Positions 55,199 to 64,000 of a stretch of DNA of 64,000 bases are shown piece after piece; position 1 is the stretch's first letter; each line of letters begins with the position of its first letter. The position numbers and the translations under genes were made by a program. Below the pieces are notes generated by a model, which was not told the DNA's origin, ran no database searches, and was given only the letters and a program-made list of their open reading frames with translations. The DNA lies in assembly GCF_016801865.2 (NCBI RefSeq), contig NC_068939.1, forward strand, positions 69,343,072-69,407,071, written 5' to 3'. This DNA is from Culex pipiens pallens. Lineage: Eukaryota > Arthropoda > Insecta > Diptera > Culicidae.

Positions 55199-58100
55199 TT
55201 ATGCTCGCTTAAGGAACGAACCGTGGTAGCTTCCAGGTATCCTTTTACCCTCGAAATCTTCCAGAACATAACAGTTCGTTCCCAAAACTTGTCGAACTCG
55301 AACCTTCGTGTACTTTGCTCCAAACTTTCCAACAAAATCTCGTGATTTATCAGACAGCAGGACGTTCTTCTTGTAGACGACATCGCCCTCCTGGAACTGA
55401 TGTTTCCGATTAACTCGGAGGTTGTACGGCGCGGAATACTTCCGGTAGGCTTTCAGCAAGTTCTCCCTGACCAGCTTGTGCAGACTCTTCATTTCTTCGT
55501 TGAGCTTGACCGGGTCCTGCGCCAAATTATCGTCCACTTCCCTTAGATGTTCGTACTCAGCCCCGGAACTCACCATGTTGCGGCCAAAGTTGACGAAATA
55601 CGGCGTGAATCCCGTGCTATCATGAACGTGCGTGCGAATCGCCCTGGCGATTAGATGTACCGAATCGTCCCAATCACGATGATCCGCTTTTTGGTTTAGG
55701 GCACACCGAATCGCGGTTACAATAACTCGATTTACCCGTTCCGTCGGGTTTGGACCAGGGTGGTAGACAGCTAACGGCCAATGGGTAACCTCGTACCGCT
55801 TGAGCAGCTTGAGGAAAAGATCGGACTTGAAGACTTGCGCGTTGTCGGTAATACACACTTCTGGAACGCCAAACAAATTGAAAACAAAGTTCTCAACAAA
55901 CTGGCACACCGCAGGAGCAGTCGCTGAACGCAGACATTGAACCATCACGAACTTCGAGAAAAAGTCACACACCACCAGGATCCACAGGTTCCCTTTCTTT
56001 GACCTGGGGTAGGGCCCAAGGAAATCCATGGAAATCATTTCCCACGGACGACTGCACTGCTTGGGTTTTCCGTGGACCGGCGTAGTATTAGTACTCGGTA
56101 CTTTGGACTCCTTGCACACCAAACAGCTGCAACAAAAGCGCTTAATTTCCGTGGCCATTCGTGGCCAGTAAAAGCGTTCGCGGACTTTGGCCAGCGTTTT
56201 CAGAGGTCCTAAATGGGCCGCTTCGTGAATTTCTTTCACGATAGACCTTCTTTCAGCCAACGGAACGACGAACTTCCAGCGAAAACCAAGATCTTCCAGA
56301 CCCGTGCTATTCGAGATGAATTTGTAGAGTTTTCCACCTGAGATTTTAAAATCGGGAAATCGCTCAGGAAACTTTTCCACCTGGTTCATGAGTTGAGTGA
56401 TGTACGGGTCGGGGAGGTCCACCTTGACCTGATTGATGGACCGGGACAGGGCGTCGGCGGGAATGTTTTCGCTGCCTTTTTTGTATTGCAGGTCAAGCTC
56501 GTACTTTGAGAGCTTGAGAGCCCAGCGAGCGATTCTCGGCGATTTGGATTCGATGGACATCGATTTGAGGAACGTGAGACTCATGGCGTCGGTCTGCACT
56601 ACAAAACGGGAACCTTCGATGAAATGCTTAAAATTCTCGATACTCAGCAGGACAGCCAGGCACTCTCGCTCAGTGGCACTGTACCGGCGCTGAGTGCTGG
56701 ACAGTTTCTTAGAAAAATAAGCAATACACTTCCGCTCTCCTTGGTGCATCTGCACAAGGACCGCACCAATCGCCAGGTCCGAACTATCGGTCTCGACGAT
56801 AAACGGCAAATTAAAGTCTGGATTAGCCAGTATCGGGGCGGTCACCAGCGCAGTCTTCAGTTTGGACAGGGCCACTTCCGCTTCTTCGGTCCAGCTAAAC
56901 TTATTTCGATTCTTCTTGAGGAGGTTGCTGATGGGGGTCGTAATTTCAGAATAATTTTGGATAAATTTCTGGTAAAACCCGGCGAGTCCGAGAAGGCGTC
57001 GGATGTCCTTCACTGTTTTAGGCGTAGGATAGTCTAAAACGGGCTGGATTTTGCTAACGTCCATGGACAGTCCGTCCTCACTCAGCACGTAACCCAAGTA
57101 TCGAATACTCGTCTGACAAAATTTACTTTTTGACAGGTTGATGGTGAGACCCGCCTTCTGAAGACGATCAGCGACAATCCGGATCCGGTCCAGGTGGTCC
57201 TCGAAGGTGTTCGACAGGATAATGATGTCATCGAGGTACACATACACCCAGGGTGCCAGGTCGTGTCCTATGACTTTCGTCATCAGTCTCGCCATGGTCG
57301 CCGGAGCATTGGTCAACCCGAACGGCATGACAACAAATCGGAACAGACCTTTGTTCGTGCGGAACGCCGTTTTGTCTTTCGCAGCCTCGTCGAGTGGAAC
57401 CTGGTAGTACGACTCCGACAGATCAATGACGGAAAAATACTTCGACTTCTGGATGCGCTGAAGAATTCCCATCATATTAGGAAAGGGAAAATCGTCCTTT
57501 TTGGTGCATTGATTTAACCGCCTAGAGTCAAGACAGATTCTCCACTTTCCACTGGCCTTCTTAATCGGCAACAACGGATTTAAAAAGTCGACCGCCGTAG
57601 GGCACTCTTCTATGACCCCGAGGCGCTTCATTCGCTCGATTTCCGCGTCGATAACTTCCTCTACGGATGGAGACCAACGATACGGAGGAACCTTCTTCGG
57701 CTTTGCGCCCGGGAGAAGGTCGATCGAATGGGACATGATCGGAGTTCGACCTAGATTCCCGTCTCGCGTGGCCGGAAGTTGTTGTACTACTTCAAAAAGT
57801 GCTTCTCGCTGGCTATCCGACAAGACATGTTCCGTGACCAGGTCACTAGGCTCGCAGATGTGTTTTTCTGGTACTTCGATGGTTGGCATCTCCAAGCTGT
57901 CATCGGTTGAACTCTCGAGGTCTTTCGCAGATTCCGCTGGGCTGATTGGATGGATTTCAAAGCATATATTGTCATTTGTGTCACCAAAATAGTCCTCAAC
58001 TCGCTGAAATTCGATCATATTGACCGTTTCTTCACCAACCGGGGAAAAACGGGGACCCACCAGACGGAATCCAAACTTGTTCAGGAAATCTACGCCTAGA

Positions 58101-58462
58101 ATTAGGTCCTTCTTCATCTCAGGCACGACGATCGTGGGAAGGACGTGGGTGGTAGACTCGTAGGACAGGGGAAGATTCACGTAACCGAGACATCGATACG
58201 GCGTACCATCAGCTGTCGTAATCTGGAGGCGAAGAGGTTGAATCTGTAAGCCCAACTTATTCAGCAAACCCAGCGAGCTGATCACCGACAAACTGGCACC
58301 GGTGTCGGCTAGCGCTTCAATCTCCTCAGATAGAACTCGAACTTTGAGGTGTGGGCAACGGTGAGGGGTCGTGTTAATTCGATGCGCAGTGTTGAAGACA
58401 GAAAACGGACGGTTGGGAATCTCCGGAGTATCAGATGGGGTAGATCGATTCCCTGGATCCAT
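55199..58462 (-). CDS. pol: Ty3/gypsy Pol, copy 2
   Basis: Same 1087 residues as the Pol at 45449-48712, 9750 bp away, with all catalytic motifs intact (protease DTGAS, reverse transcriptase YLDD, integrase Asp-Asp-35-Glu). No substitution was noticed between the translations. Such identity means very recent duplication or that the assembly has repeated one copy. In this copy the 5' LTR is the complete right LTR. Confidence 0.96.
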   Translation of the reverse strand: MDPGNRSTPSDTPEIPNRPFSVFNTAHRINTTPHRCPHLKVRVLSEEIEALADTGASLSVISSLGLLNKLGLQIQPLRLQITTADGTPYRCLGYVNLPLSYESTTHVLPTIVVPEMKKDLILGVDFLNKFGFRLVGPRFSPVGEETVNMIEFQRVEDYFGDTNDNICFEIHPISPAESAKDLESSTDDSLEMPTIEVPEKHICEPSDLVTEHVLSDSQREALFEVVQQLPATRDGNLGRTPIMSHSIDLLPGAKPKKVPPYRWSPSVEEVIDAEIERMKRLGVIEECPTAVDFLNPLLPIKKASGKWRICLDSRRLNQCTKKDDFPFPNMMGILQRIQKSKYFSVIDLSESYYQVPLDEAAKDKTAFRTNKGLFRFVVMPFGLTNAPATMARLMTKVIGHDLAPWVYVYLDDIIILSNTFEDHLDRIRIVADRLQKAGLTINLSKSKFCQTSIRYLGYVLSEDGLSMDVSKIQPVLDYPTPKTVKDIRRLLGLAGFYQKFIQNYSEITTPISNLLKKNRNKFSWTEEAEVALSKLKTALVTAPILANPDFNLPFIVETDSSDLAIGAVLVQMHQGERKCIAYFSKKLSSTQRRYSATERECLAVLLSIENFKHFIEGSRFVVQTDAMSLTFLKSMSIESKSPRIARWALKLSKYELDLQYKKGSENIPADALSRSINQVKVDLPDPYITQLMNQVEKFPERFPDFKISGGKLYKFISNSTGLEDLGFRWKFVVPLAERRSIVKEIHEAAHLGPLKTLAKVRERFYWPRMATEIKRFCCSCLVCKESKVPSTNTTPVHGKPKQCSRPWEMISMDFLGPYPRSKKGNLWILVVCDFFSKFVMVQCLRSATAPAVCQFVENFVFNLFGVPEVCITDNAQVFKSDLFLKLLKRYEVTHWPLAVYHPGPNPTERVNRVIVTAIRCALNQKADHRDWDDSVHLIARAIRTHVHDSTGFTPYFVNFGRNMVSSGAEYEHLREVDDNLAQDPVKLNEEMKSLHKLVRENLLKAYRKYSAPYNLRVNRKHQFQEGDVVYKKNVLLSDKSRDFVGKFGAKYTKVRVRQVLGTNCYVLEDFEGKRIPGSYHGSFLKRA

Positions 58463-58467
58463 CCCAT

Positions 58468-60696
58468 TTACTCGTTTTTTTCCTCCTCATCCGACCGAGT
58501 TCGGAGTGGATGTCCATTTGGGCACTGGAACGCGGTCGTACCCGTGTGTCCACACACATGGCAAAAGTACACTTTTTTCTGGTCGCACTCCCTCCACATG
58601 TGTCCTGCCTGGCGACAGTTCCAGCACATCGGCTTCCTGTTCTCACCTGTGGAGTCCGCAAGCTTCTTGAAACGACCATGAACCGCGCACACATCGGCAT
58701 TCAACAACTCCTCATCAATCTCTGCAGCTCGTTCGTCCATGTCCACTTGGTGAACGGAAGCTTTTTGTAGACCTCCGAGGCCGTCGAGCGCATCGAGCTT
58801 GTAACACAGCTGGGACAGGTGATCAAGCGACTGAATGGTGGCCAACACCAGACTACGCTTGTAACTCATCTTCATGTTTTTGGTGACCAGGTAGTACAAC
58901 TCCGCATGAGACATTTTACGAGTGAGGCGTTGCGCTAATCTCTCAATCTCTTCGAGATATTCACCGAACGGTTCATTGGGACGTTGTTTACGTTTGTCCA
59001 ACAGGTCACGAGTAATGAGATCCCGGTTTGGATTGTCGTAGCGCAACCGGAGGTATGTTTCCAAAGTCTCCCAACTGTCGAATCGGTCATGGTAGGTGGT
59101 ATACCACACCGCCGCACCCTCGCGGAACAACAAATGGGCGTGCATTCGTAGATCTTGTTTACTGATGTGGTAGGACTCGCACATAATATTGATCTGGCGC
59201 AAAAAATCAACCACGGGAACAGAATTCGTACCGCCGGTGAATTTCGGCCATTTTTCAATTATGTTGCACTGCTGGTGCGGTAGTCGTCGATATCTCTCAC
59301 CTTGCAGCGTTTGGACATCCGGAAACCTTCGGTTCACATCCCAAGACGGTCCTGGGGCGGGATTAGACTCCTGACGGCGCCGTGACTCTCCATGAACTTG
59401 GCTTTCCTCTGGCAGTTCAAATAATCCTTCTCCACGTGACATGCTTCTCATTTCAGGCTTCCCTGAAGTTTCTCGAGCGGATAACTGGAAAGGAGGAGAG
59501 GGTACACGCCTCGCTGGAGGTTGATCCTGCGAAATCCGTAACATCTCCGAATCCCGACGCAAATCAACCTTGGCCACTTGTTCGGCCAAATCATCTACGG
59601 CTTCTGGAAGGACCGATGCGCCGTTGGCTTGCTGCCTCATCATATGTTCTAGACACGCGCGAATGTAATTTTGAACGTCGGAAGCATGAATGAACTCATT
59701 CATATCCCTTTCATCAGCAGGTTCATTCTGAATCGTCGGCGTTGGAGACGATGTAGCTGCTGAACGGCCCATGTTCCCTGGTTGAGGCTGCTGCTGCGGC
59801 GGGAGTGGATGCGCACTCCCAGACGTCGGTTCAAACAAGGTTCGCGCAAAGCCACCGAGGGGTGGCGCCTTTCGCCTTGGATCCTCCAATATGGCAAGCG
59901 TCGAGTTGTCCACGCCAGCGGCGGCCGATTGCTCCCATCGCTGTGGATTCGACATCGGTCTTCCCAACTCGGACTGCCTTGTTGCCGCTGGGGAGAATCC
60001 GGACAGCCATTGGTTATAACTCGATTGACCTCTAGGGGCCGGTACTGGGGCAGCCAACAGATCACGAGATGCTTTCGGTTTGGTCCCAGTATACGGATTA
60101 AGCGAAGGCTGCAGCGTCCTTTGAGTCGTTGTGGACGACACGAACGACGCGCGCGGAAGACGATCGTCAAGAATTCCGCCAACTGCTCCTTCCTCGAAAT
60201 CCGTCGTCAGATCCACTAACTCCTGGGCCAACTGTCCCGGAGTCGCGGTGGCCAAATTCGAATGCACCGTATGGATTCGCATCAGGGGAACCTGTCGGCA
60301 GACATGGGCTAAATCAATGTTGTAGTACCTTCTTGAGAGTCGCTCGATGCTGTCCAACAACGCCTTCCGCTGCTGCCGATGTTCTTCCGTTCCCGGCGAG
60401 TATCGTCGAAGTCGCTTGTGATAGTGAACCAGTCGAGAGTAGCAATCATCATCAAGATTAGCATCCAGACAACGCTCCATTTCCTTCAGCTGTCTCGGGA
60501 TCTTCACCAAGTCCTCCGCTAGCGAATACGTCGAAAAATGTACTTCTACCGGATCCTCGGGTTTTTGCAGCAAAGCACGCAAATTCTGCTGGCGCTCGCG
60601 TAATCCACCACGAACAGGTGTGGCACGAAGGCAAAATTCATACTCCATTTCATCCTCTTTGAGGCTGCATGGGTCACTTATGTAAACGTGATCCAT
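58468..60696 (-). CDS. gag: Ty3/gypsy Gag, copy 2
   Basis: Same protein as the Gag at 48718-50946, with ATG at 60696, capsid domain, CCHC knuckle and the second Cys-rich motif. It precedes pol by the same eight-base spacing, with the slippery heptamer at 58474-58480. This copy has a normal single-promoter 5' LTR, unlike copy 1. Confidence 0.93.
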   Translation of the reverse strand: MDHVYISDPCSLKEDEMEYEFCLRATPVRGGLRERQQNLRALLQKPEDPVEVHFSTYSLAEDLVKIPRQLKEMERCLDANLDDDCYSRLVHYHKRLRRYSPGTEEHRQQRKALLDSIERLSRRYYNIDLAHVCRQVPLMRIHTVHSNLATATPGQLAQELVDLTTDFEEGAVGGILDDRLPRASFVSSTTTQRTLQPSLNPYTGTKPKASRDLLAAPVPAPRGQSSYNQWLSGFSPAATRQSELGRPMSNPQRWEQSAAAGVDNSTLAILEDPRRKAPPLGGFARTLFEPTSGSAHPLPPQQQPQPGNMGRSAATSSPTPTIQNEPADERDMNEFIHASDVQNYIRACLEHMMRQQANGASVLPEAVDDLAEQVAKVDLRRDSEMLRISQDQPPARRVPSPPFQLSARETSGKPEMRSMSRGEGLFELPEESQVHGESRRRQESNPAPGPSWDVNRRFPDVQTLQGERYRRLPHQQCNIIEKWPKFTGGTNSVPVVDFLRQINIMCESYHISKQDLRMHAHLLFREGAAVWYTTYHDRFDSWETLETYLRLRYDNPNRDLITRDLLDKRKQRPNEPFGEYLEEIERLAQRLTRKMSHAELYYLVTKNMKMSYKRSLVLATIQSLDHLSQLCYKLDALDGLGGLQKASVHQVDMDERAAEIDEELLNADVCAVHGRFKKLADSTGENRKPMCWNCRQAGHMWRECDQKKVYFCHVCGHTGTTAFQCPNGHPLRTRSDEEEKNE
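58474..58480 (-). promoter_or_regulatory. -1 ribosomal frameshift heptamer, copy 2
   Basis: AAAAAAC on the minus strand in the same codon phase as in copy 1, shortly before the gag stop codon. Confidence 0.8.
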
Positions 60697-61014
60697 TGTT
60701 TTGATTCCAACTAACACTTTTGAAATAACTCCTCAACAATGATCGAAAATATATTAAAACAAAATCCAACGAAATCTCAAATTAATAGTAATCAAACCGA
60801 AATAGGGTGACTGCGAATCAAATTTAGGTCTATTACGGTGGTGGAACAAAATATTTGAATTGTATTTGGTATATTGCAAACGAAATGATGGAATATGATT
60901 GTCTTGAAATAAACTATGCTCAATAATAGTTCAGAAAACCCAACAAACTTCTAACTGAGTACCCAAACTAAACCCAACTTTGAGACATAGTAGAACTATT
61001 GCCACTATTGCTCG

Positions 61015-61032
61015 GCCCCACGTTGGGCGCCA
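61015..61032 (-). promoter_or_regulatory. Putative tRNA primer binding site, copy 2
   Basis: Same TGG-starting 18-mer as at 51265-51282, three bases inside the LTR boundary at 61036. Confidence 0.7.
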
Positions 61033-61035
61033 AAA

Positions 61036-62892
61036 TGTAACGGATTGTTTTGTTCCTCGACTATCAACAGTTTTGACACCGAAGGTGTCGCGCCACTCCC
61101 GGGGATCGAGAGACTGCTGAAGCTGTTTTTAGAGACCCGGCAAAGACTCTAAGGGCGGGTTAATAGAGGCTCAAACACCAGAACACAGATACCTCCCGAG
61201 GGACCAATTAATTTGCACTAGATGTTAACGTAATAATACCAGAAATAATCAGAAACTAAACTCAAATTTGTGTGCGATAATTCATGTATTTGACCCGCTT
61301 AACCCACGTTGTCCACGCAAATCGGCCACCCAATTCAGTTACCAAACACGCTGGATGGTTTGACGGACCAGCATTTAGGCTTATATTGCGTTTTAGCTTA
61401 ACAATATGGGTTGTGACGTCACGCCTAATCTTACCAACTAACAAGTTTGTTTGAGCTCAGGGTAAAAAAAAATAACTTTTCAGATCTGACCTTAATCCTT
61501 GGGCGAAGGGACCGGAACACTCCGACGGCAATCTCCAACGGCAATCTCCAACGGCAATCTCGATCGCGATGCCCCGCGCCAGGTATGGCACAGGTAGGCA
61601 CGCGCGTGTGCACGCGCTGCGCAAACCGGTTTCCGATTTTTACTACCAGATGGCAGTACGCTTCCTCGAGCGTGCGACGTTTCCGCGCGCGACCCAGCTC
61701 CTGGTCTCCGCTGCGACAGCACCGGTTACTCCCGACGGGTAGTCCACCCGCAGTCCTCAGACGTTTGAGGAGTAGAATTTCACGTGAAAAGTTTCCTAAT
61801 TTCCACTGAGCGACCGGAAGGGGGTTGCAAAGCCGGAAAATGAGCGTATCGGCTGGTCGCTCGCAGTCAGTGGTCGTCAAGCACTCGAAATCACCGCGTG
61901 TTCACACTTTTGGACGATGGCGAGCACGTGTTTCGATGGTTTTGTTGCCTCCAAACGACAATTGGACAACAATATTCGCAAGATGGCCGACCGGGCCTAC
62001 AATTTGAGCGTCCTAGGTTGCGTTGCGGTGCTCAAATGGGCCAAATCTCCTCCACGAGGCCAATCCGCGTGCCTCACCGGCAATGCTCGTCCGCGAACGG
62101 GCCAATCGTGATGTTCAGCTGGCAATCGGTCGTGCCCCAACTCGCACCCACGCTGGGAGGTGGGCAAATTCACCTGTCCAACGTTAATTCACACGTTTTA
62201 GTCGCAAAATCTTCACAATTGATGCCGCCAGGGCTTCTTACCTTCGGAAAGTCGCAAAGAACACACCCGCGAAGGTCAGAGGAGATGCCGGAGATTAACT
62301 AATGGGCCTAAAGAGCAAACATTCTAAGTTTTCTTAACATTTACACCAGGAATTCACAATCTTACGGTTTTGTAACAGGTTTTAAGCTTCGGTAGGCTTT
62401 TCTACCGGGTTTGCCCTAGTCAATCCTTGGCTAATGACACTTTAAACTAACTTAGTGCCACAGAGGTCGGTCTAGCAACTTTACTGGTTGACGGTCTTCA
62501 CGTGAAAAGATAGAAAAAGTCCCGCGAGGATCTAAAGGCCTCGACAAGATCGCTCTCACACAGAAATGGAGCAAATTGGAGGCTAGTTCCATCTCATTCT
62601 GGCATCAGGGAAAATGGGGCCTTTGTGAGGAGTTTTTTCGGGCTCTTTTATAAAGGTCGAGTCCCGCTCCCGTTTCCTTTTAAATCGTATTTCTTTATTT
62701 CTTTAGGCAAATTTGGTAGGTCACTCGACAGTTAAATGAGATCTCGTGGAACGTATAGTAGAGATCTCACGCGAAGCTTTTCAGTAATCTCCCTACCTCC
62801 CACCAAGAGATGGCGCTCTAATGAGGAAAACTTTTTCAAGAAAAGTAAAAGAGTTATTGTTAAAGAAGGTAGGGTCACAATTTGGCATTACA
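61036..62892 (-). mobile_element. Right LTR, complete, 1857 bp
   Basis: TGTAACGG … GGCATTACA on the plus strand. Long for an insect gypsy LTR. It contains one TATAAAAG (62645-62652, minus strand) and the triplicated acggcaatctcca unit near 61,527. It abuts aaggcctttgg, the internal sequence of the MITE described at 41547-41925, so this is the true integration boundary on the 3' side of the target. Confidence 0.94.
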
Positions 62893-64000
62893 AAGGCCTT
62901 TGGAGAATCGAGTCTGGACTATATAGCCTTTTATTGGTTTAGCTTTTTTTAGTTTGCTTACATTCTTCAAAGTTTTACGATTTTTTTTCGAAAATTTGCA
63001 GGATTTTTTTCAATTTTTTGCCAGTTTTCATGCATTGCTAGAATTTTTTTTATGAAAAATGCAAATTTTGAAGCAAAATATTTTTTTTATTAAAATTTGT
63101 TAGATTTTGTGTGAGTTGGCCATACTGCACACGAGTTTTTGTTTGTTATTCATTAATATGTTATAAGATGTTTCTTGTTCAAACTTTAACCATATTTTAT
63201 AGTAACAGGGTTTTTGTTAGTTGTTTTCCTGTTTTCTGCTTCCTTTTACAGCAAACTTGATTTGCATCCATTGAGATAAATGCCTCAAACACAGCTGAAA
63301 TGATACTCCAAAACTATGTACTGCATTTACAAAACTACTGTTAGTCGATAAACTAAACGTCCTACGAAATCGTCTTAGAAATTTTCTAGATTGGTCTTTC
63401 CATTCTGAGCATGAGCATGAGAGATCACCCATGGTTGCCCCTCCGTTGCTGAACAGAACCGTAATATCCTTTCAGCACTACTGATTATATGCGACGATCT
63501 AGTGGTGTTTCCCTTATCAACAGCATGTATGAATGCGCTGAAAAGATAAAACACCATGATTGCTAAAGCTAGATCAGTTGCGAATAGGTAACAGTCATTG
63601 GCCACCAACGGCGCCCGCCATGTCAGTTTGTAGATCTCGATTTTAAGGGACGGGAATGTTAGTTAGCGCAGGTTGCTACTAGGGCAGCTGATTTACTCTG
63701 TGCTTACACCCCACAAGCGCCAGGAACCTGAAAATTGGTTAGTAGGATAGGGTGTTTGGTCAGGATTCATCATAGAAGATGATGATGCGACCCAAAATCA
63801 TAGTGTTTGTTGAAAGGTATTTTGTTTTATTCTCAAGGCAAGCAATCGGATGCTGCGGATGAGACATTTCCCGTTTATCGGCTGTTAACTTTTAATTGAA
63901 ATGATTTAATCTTAGACAGCCGGCTGTGGAAAGATAGAACCAAAATTATTTGTAATTAAATGATGAAGGATTTAACAGTCTGACTTTTTAAGTAAGATGT
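62893..64000. repeat. Direct duplicate of 41897-43004
   Basis: Offset of 20,996 bp with no difference noticed. It contains the last 29 bases of the MITE, the AT-rich intronic segment, the 21-bp target repeat and the first ~600 bases of the LINE-like insertion. It continues to the window end, so its full length is unknown. Confidence 0.95.

Larger units (their letters stand above)
44417..62892 (-). mobile_element. Tandem pair of Ty3/gypsy retrotransposons sharing a central LTR
   Basis: Order on the plus strand: truncated LTR (44417-44524), internal region 1 (44525-51285, 6761 bp), central LTR (51286-54274, with an internal 1132-bp duplication), internal region 2 (54275-61035, 6761 bp) and right LTR (61036-62892, 1857 bp). 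The copies are offset by exactly 9750 bp, and their gag and pol translate identically. The elements run on the minus strand, so the 5' LTR of each is on the right. There is no env-like frame. The array lies inside or beside the NTAQ1 locus. Confidence 0.93.

Overview
This window is eukaryotic nuclear DNA, most probably from a culicine mosquito and likely Culex. The reasons are one spliced insect-type gene, AT-rich non-coding DNA, and a heavy load of foldback elements with TA target sites, tRNA-headed SINEs, two non-LTR retrotransposons and a Ty3/gypsy retrotransposon. No prokaryotic gene organisation is present. The species is an inference from repeat style and was not tested.

Layout. 1-575 is a ~164-bp tandem satellite. 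576-9.6 kb is mostly unassigned AT-rich DNA carrying a small foldback (3.35-3.57 kb) and a SINE cluster (5.0-6.6 kb). 9.6-20 kb holds large foldbacks, a 1.08-kb pure 7-bp microsatellite (12.81-13.89 kb), a GC-rich palindrome (15.87-16.36 kb) and a nested pair of inverted-repeat elements (16.5-18.5 kb). 20.1-23.7 kb is a minus-strand non-LTR retrotransposon with an open 1001-residue endonuclease/reverse transcriptase frame. 23.8-35.3 kb holds more SINEs, MITEs and foldbacks, including a SINE inside a foldback and a MITE inside a foldback arm. 35.3-39.95 kb is a second, plus-strand non-LTR retrotransposon with open ORF1 and ORF2.

The only host gene seen is at 40.99-41.49 kb: two internal exons of NTAQ1 (protein N-terminal glutamine amidohydrolase; Drosophila tungus), carrying the WDYHV motif. 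Its first exon and last coding exon are not found in the window. The intron after 41,494 has been inflated by a TA-flanked MITE, a LINE/SINE-type insertion with 21-bp target repeats, and a retrotransposon array.

From 44.4 to 62.9 kb lie two head-to-tail, apparently identical copies of a minus-strand Ty3/gypsy element (gag, then pol behind a classical -1 frameshift heptamer). They share a central LTR. The left LTR is truncated to 108 bp, the central LTR carries an internal 1132-bp tandem duplication, and the right LTR is complete (1857 bp). The DNA right of the array (62,893-64,000) repeats 41,897-43,004, where the same locus appears without the retrotransposon. The window therefore holds a filled and an empty version of one integration site. 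This is either a segmental/tandem duplication or an assembly that placed two haplotypes end to end.

Functionally this is a host intron acting as a transposon nest. Autonomous elements (gypsy, two non-LTR elements) could supply enzymes to non-autonomous neighbours: the SINEs end in short 3' repeats with long target duplications, as expected for LINE-mediated mobilisation, and the TA-flanked foldbacks look like substrates of Tc1/mariner-type transposases not present here.
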